Origin: Labia minor
Taxonomy: Eukaryota > Arthropoda > Insecta > Dermaptera > Spongiphoridae
Assembly: GCA_963082975.1 (NCBI GenBank)
Contig: OY720346.1
Coordinates: forward strand, 49,696,296 to 49,760,295
Direction: 5' to 3'
DNA length: 64,000 nt
In this document: one piece after another, positions 60,502 through 64,000 of the stretch
Position numbering within the stretch: position 1 is the first letter of the stretch
Layout: each line of letters starts with the position of its first letter
Notes under the pieces: generated by a model
Told to the model about the DNA's origin: nothing
What the model saw: the letters and a program-made list of their open reading frames with translations, nothing else
Databases searched by the model: none
Position numbers and translations under genes: made by a program

Positions 60502-60678
60502 ATGAGCAAGTTCTCTGCTGCTCTTGCTGAGATCCAGTATAATATCGTCTTCCAAGACCTGACAAACGAGGAGACAGCTCAGCTCTTCCACTCTGAGCAC
60601 TCAATAGAAAGTGAGGAGATATCAAGGAGCTTCATCATCTGGCGAGGAAGGATGAGGAGGACTCATTCTTCACGATGA
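60502..60678 (+). CDS. orfA, chimeric, RGRMRR variant (58 aa)
   Basis: Tail frame 60675-60851. Confidence 0.45.
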   Translation: MSKFSAALAEIQYNIVFQDLTNEETAQLFHSEHSIESEEISRSFIIWRGRMRRTHSSR

Positions 60679-60847
60679 GGGAGCAGCAATTGGTAGGCTT
60701 AGGAGTTTACTTCTTAATGATCGGGAAGAATTTACAAGCACAGGGTTACTCAGGGTGGATCAATAATAGACTAAGAACCTTTGCAGGAACCGCAGGTGTC
60801 TCTCAGAGATCAGTGTGGACTGAGAGGTCCTTCGCCACACAGACAAC

Positions 60848-61480
60848 ATGAGTACCTTATATGCGGTTTTCTCCGCCGACATGTTCTTGAGTGATTGTAA
60901 CGCTCCTGGCCTAGTAGGAAGATTCTTCCAGACCATTGTTCACCTGCTTGATGGAGTCGAAATGACACACTTATACAACATACAGAATTACATAATGGGT
61001 AAGTATAAGGAAGTGTTCAAGATCCGGATTATCAGAGATGAGATGCGGGCGTACAACAAGGCAATTGACTTCGTGTGCTCCGAAGACGCTAATGAGCATG
61101 GTTATATCAAGCTTATTTATGACAAGACAGAGACTGCTTGCCTCAATCGAGGTAATTTCCGCATCTTGCCGATGGCGGCAACAATCCTCGCTCGTTACGA
61201 GAATTCCTTGATGACAAACTACATGGGCGCTCAAAGTGATGCTACCTATAAGATCTTAGAGGACTGCATCCTGAGATACTTGTCTTCAAGGAACGCCTTG
61301 GCTCCAGTTGACATGATGCATTTTTCGTCTGCTCATTCAACACAGATAGAAAGTGAGGAGATATCAAGGAGCTTCATCATCTCGTGGAGAGAGAAGGACA
61401 GTATCAAGGAATCAGGATCAGGGAACATCGCATTTCCAAACCCTATGATACAAGCTCAGAACTCTCAGGTCCCCTCTTAG
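60848..61480 (+). CDS. orfB, long form, Q46/E79 class with R25 and I90 (210 aa)
   Basis: S25R is private. L90I is shared only with 58937, which suggests those two copies share a recent parent. Confidence 0.6.
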   Translation: MSTLYAVFSADMFLSDCNAPGLVGRFFQTIVHLLDGVEMTHLYNIQNYIMGKYKEVFKIRIIRDEMRAYNKAIDFVCSEDANEHGYIKLIYDKTETACLNRGNFRILPMAATILARYENSLMTNYMGAQSDATYKILEDCILRYLSSRNALAPVDMMHFSSAHSTQIESEEISRSFIISWREKDSIKESGSGNIAFPNPMIQAQNSQVPS

Positions 61481-61670
61481 GAGATAAGTAAAGTAGTGTT
61501 TTTTCAATTTGGGTGTCGGTTTTTAACTAAATTTAGGTACAGGTTTCCTACCTGAGTATTTGTATTTTTAACTTTTAACTTAGAATTAAAAATAATAATT
61601 GTTTAATGTATTTATAAGAGCTTTCCTATAATACAAATAGATAGTGAACACTTTGAACATTTCTGGCTCT

Positions 61671-62003
61671 ATGAGCAAGTTCTCTGCTGCTCTTGCTGAG
61701 ATCCAGTATAATATCGTCTTCCAAGACCTGACAAACGAGGAGACAGCTCAGCTCTTCCACTCTGAGGACTCAAGAAAATTCTGGGCGACCATGGCGAGCA
61801 AGGATGAGGAGGACACATTGTTTACGATGAGGGAGCAGCAATTGGTAGACTTAGGAGTTTACTTCTTAATGATCGGGAAGAATTTACAAGCACAGGGTTA
61901 CTCAGGGTGGATCAATAATAGACGGAGAACCTTTACACGAACCGCAGGTGTCTCTCAGAGATCAGTGTGGACTGAGAGGTCATTCGCCACACAGACAACA
62001 TGA
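61671..62003 (+). CDS. orfA, complete (110 aa), D33/T49/D60
   Basis: A unique combination: D33, D60 and R85 as in 14813, but T49 as in the L27 allele. Confidence 0.55.
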   Translation: MSKFSAALAEIQYNIVFQDLTNEETAQLFHSEDSRKFWATMASKDEEDTLFTMREQQLVDLGVYFLMIGKNLQAQGYSGWINNRRRTFTRTAGVSQRSVWTERSFATQTT

Positions 62004-62632
62004 GTACCTTATATGCGGTTTTCTCCGCCGACATGTTCTTGAGTGATTGTAACGCTCCTGGCCTAGTAGGAAGTTTCTTCCAGACCATTGTTCACCTGCT
62101 TGATGGAGTCGAAATGACACACTTATACAACATAGAGAATTACATAATGGGCAAGTATAAGGAAGTGTTCAAGATCCGGATTATCAGAGATGAGATGCGG
62201 GCGTACAACAAGGCAATTGACTTCGTGTGCTCCAAAGACGCTAATGAGCATGGTTATATCAAGCTTCTTTATGACAAGACAGAGGCTGCTTGCCTCAATC
62301 GAGGCAATTTCCGCATCTTGCCGATGGCGGCAACAATCCTCGCCCGTTACGAGAATTCCTCGATGACAAACTACATGGGCGCTCAAAGTGATGCTACCTA
62401 TAAGATCTTAGAGGACTGCATCATGAGATACTTGTCTTCTAGGAACGCCTTGGCTCCAGTTGACATGATGCATTTTTCGTCTGCTCATTCAACACAGATA
62501 GAAAGTGAGGAGATATCAAGGAGCTTCATCATCTCGTGGAGAGAGAAGGACAGTATCAAGGAATCAGGATCATGGAACATCGCATTTCCAAACCCTATGA
62601 TACAAGCTCAGAACTCTCAGGTCCCCTCTTAG
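62000..62632 (+). CDS. orfB, long form, M142/W192 private variant (210 aa)
   Basis: Two private replacements, L142M and G192W, in one copy, with GCA195 and the GGGTG spacer. Confidence 0.6.
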   Translation: MSTLYAVFSADMFLSDCNAPGLVGSFFQTIVHLLDGVEMTHLYNIENYIMGKYKEVFKIRIIRDEMRAYNKAIDFVCSKDANEHGYIKLLYDKTEAACLNRGNFRILPMAATILARYENSSMTNYMGAQSDATYKILEDCIMRYLSSRNALAPVDMMHFSSAHSTQIESEEISRSFIISWREKDSIKESGSWNIAFPNPMIQAQNSQVPS

Positions 62633-62822
62633 GAGATAAGTAAAGTAGTGTTTTTTCAATTTGGGTGTCGGTTTTTAACTAAATTTAGGTACAGGTTTCC
62701 TACCTGAGTATTTGTATTTTTAACTTTTAACTTAGAATTAAAAATAATAATTGTTTAATGTATTTATAAGAGCTTTCCTATAATACAAATAGATAGTGAA
62801 CACTTTGAACATTTCTGGCTCT

Positions 62823-62999
62823 ATGAGCAAGTTCTCTGCTGCTCTTGCTGAGATCCAGTATAATATCGTCTTCCAAGACCTGACAAACGAGGAGACAGCT
62901 CAGCTCTTCCACTCTGAGCACTCAATAGAAAGTGAGGAGATATCAAGGAGCTTCATCATCTGGCGAGCAAGGATGAGGAGGACTCATTCTTCACGATGA
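62823..62999 (+). CDS. orfA, chimeric (58 aa)
   Basis: RARMRR variant. Tail frame 62996-63172 combines L85 with T89-R90, a mixture not seen in the other tails. Confidence 0.45.
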   Translation: MSKFSAALAEIQYNIVFQDLTNEETAQLFHSEHSIESEEISRSFIIWRARMRRTHSSR

Positions 63000-63168
63000 G
63001 GGAGCAGCAATTGGTAGGCTTAGGAGTTTACTTCTTAATGATCGGGAAGAATTTACAAGCACAGGGTTACTCAGGGTGGATCAATAATAGACTGAGAACC
63101 TTTACACGAACCGCAGGTGTCTCTCAGAGATCAGTGTGGACTGAGAGGTCATTCGCCACACAGACAAC

Positions 63169-63801
63169 ATGAGTACCTTATATGCGGTTTTCTCCGCCGA
63201 CATGTTCTTGAGTGATTGTAACGCTCCTGGCCTAGTAGGAAGTTTCTTCCAGACCATTGTTCACCTGCTTGATGGAGTCGAAATGACACACTTATACAAC
63301 ATACAGAATTACATAATGGGTAAGTATAAGGAAGTGTTCAAGATCCGGATTATCAGAGATGAGATGCGGGCGTACAACAAGGCAATTGACTTCGTGTGCT
63401 CCGAAGACGCTAATGAGCATGGTTATATCAAGCTTCTTTATGACAAGACAGAGACTGCTTGCCTCAATCGAGGTAATTTCCGCATCTTGCCGATGGCGGC
63501 AACAATCCTCGCTCGTTACGAGAATTCCTTGATGACAAACTACATGGGCGCTCAAAGTGATGCTACCTATAAGATCTTAGAGGACTGCATCCTGAGATAC
63601 TTGTCTTCAAGGAACGCCTTGGCTCCAGTTGACATGATGCATTTTTCGTCTGCTCATTCAACACAGATAGAAAGTGAGGAGATATCAAGGAGCTTCATCA
63701 TCTCGTGGAGAGAGAAGGACAGTATCAAGGAATCAGGATCAGGGAACATCGCCTTTCCAAACCCTATGATACAAGCTCAGAACTCTCAGGTCCCCTCTTA
63801 G
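63169..63801 (+). CDS. orfB, long form, Q46/E79 class with GCC195 (210 aa)
   Basis: The protein is of the Q46/E79 class, but codon 195 is GCC, as in consensus copies, followed by the GGGTG spacer. This is a short conversion patch or a recombinant. Confidence 0.6.
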   Translation: MSTLYAVFSADMFLSDCNAPGLVGSFFQTIVHLLDGVEMTHLYNIQNYIMGKYKEVFKIRIIRDEMRAYNKAIDFVCSEDANEHGYIKLLYDKTETACLNRGNFRILPMAATILARYENSLMTNYMGAQSDATYKILEDCILRYLSSRNALAPVDMMHFSSAHSTQIESEEISRSFIISWREKDSIKESGSGNIAFPNPMIQAQNSQVPS

Positions 63802-63991
63802 GAGATAAGTAAAGTAGTGTTTTTTCAATTTGGGTGTCGGTTTTTAACTAAATTTAGGTACAGGTTTCCTACCTGAGTATTTGTATTTTTAACTTTTAAC
63901 TTAGAATTAAAAATAATAATTGTTTAATGTATTTATAAGAGCTTTCCTATAATACAAATAGATAGTGAACACTTTGAACATTTCTGGCTCT

Positions 63992-64000
63992 ATGAGCAAG
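63992..64000 (+). CDS. orfA start, cut by window end
   Basis: Only the ATG and two further codons are present. The array continues beyond the window. Confidence 0.5.

Larger units (their letters stand above)
1..64000 (+). repeat. Tandem array of two-gene repeat units filling the window
   Basis: Every part of the window belongs to one of four related units of 1,152, 1,169, 742 or 769 bp, all in the same orientation and directly abutting. There are no terminal inverted repeats, target-site duplications or unrelated insertions between units. Copies differ by a few substitutions per unit plus the structural forms described separately. Both ends of the window lie inside units, so the array is longer than 64 kb. 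Near-identity of the copies together with mosaic variant combinations points to unequal crossing-over and gene conversion. Confidence 0.98.

Noticed and set aside
1-64000. Transposon, LTR or CRISPR explanation for the repetition
   Set aside because: Units abut directly, all in one orientation, with no terminal repeats, target duplications, transposase or spacer diversity. Tandem duplication explains the pattern.
1-64000. Non-coding satellite DNA
   Set aside because: Not excluded, but two frames stay open in most copies and changes are partly silent, so a coding array is the better reading.

Overview
The whole 64 kb window is one head-to-tail tandem array. No single-copy flanking sequence appears at either end, and no tRNA, rRNA, CRISPR array or recognisable transposon lies inside it. 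The organism looks eukaryotic: no Shine-Dalgarno motif precedes either reading frame, the spacers are AT-rich with TATA-like and ATTAAA motifs, and a multi-copy array with nested higher-order duplications is typical of eukaryotic chromosomes. I cannot place the taxon.

The complete repeat unit (1,152 bp) holds two reading frames on the + strand. orfA has 110 codons from its first ATG. orfB has 210 codons and starts inside the stop codon of orfA (ATGA overlap). A spacer of about 163 bp, or 190 bp counted to the orfA ATG, follows. I recognise neither protein. Both look soluble and mainly helical, with no signal peptide or membrane segment visible. An origin from a captured gene, perhaps a viral nucleocapsid- or coat-like one, is only a guess.

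Four unit forms occur. L (1,152 bp) is complete. L' (1,169 bp) has 20 bp of orfA replaced by 37 bp of orfB. S (742 bp) lacks the orfB 3' end, the spacer and the orfA 5' end. S+27 (769 bp) is S with 27 extra bp near the start of orfB. I count 62 orfB copies: 41 long (210 codons), 14 short (190, one cut by the window edge), 4 short with the extra segment (199) and 3 broken. There are 44 orfA 5' ends: 23 complete, 20 chimeric and 1 cut by the right edge.

The units form larger blocks. An 8,857-bp block occurs twice in tandem (9331-18187 and 18188-27044) and an 8,075-bp block twice in tandem (28956-37030 and 37031-45105). A block of about 10.4 kb at 3221-13633 recurs at 37827-48239, and one of about 5.4 kb at 1256-6639 recurs at 52384-57767. 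Shared breakpoints give an order of events: L first, then S by a 410-bp deletion, then L' by exchange between S and L, then block amplification with continuing exchange. The last 6 kb has a different unit order and the densest set of private substitutions.
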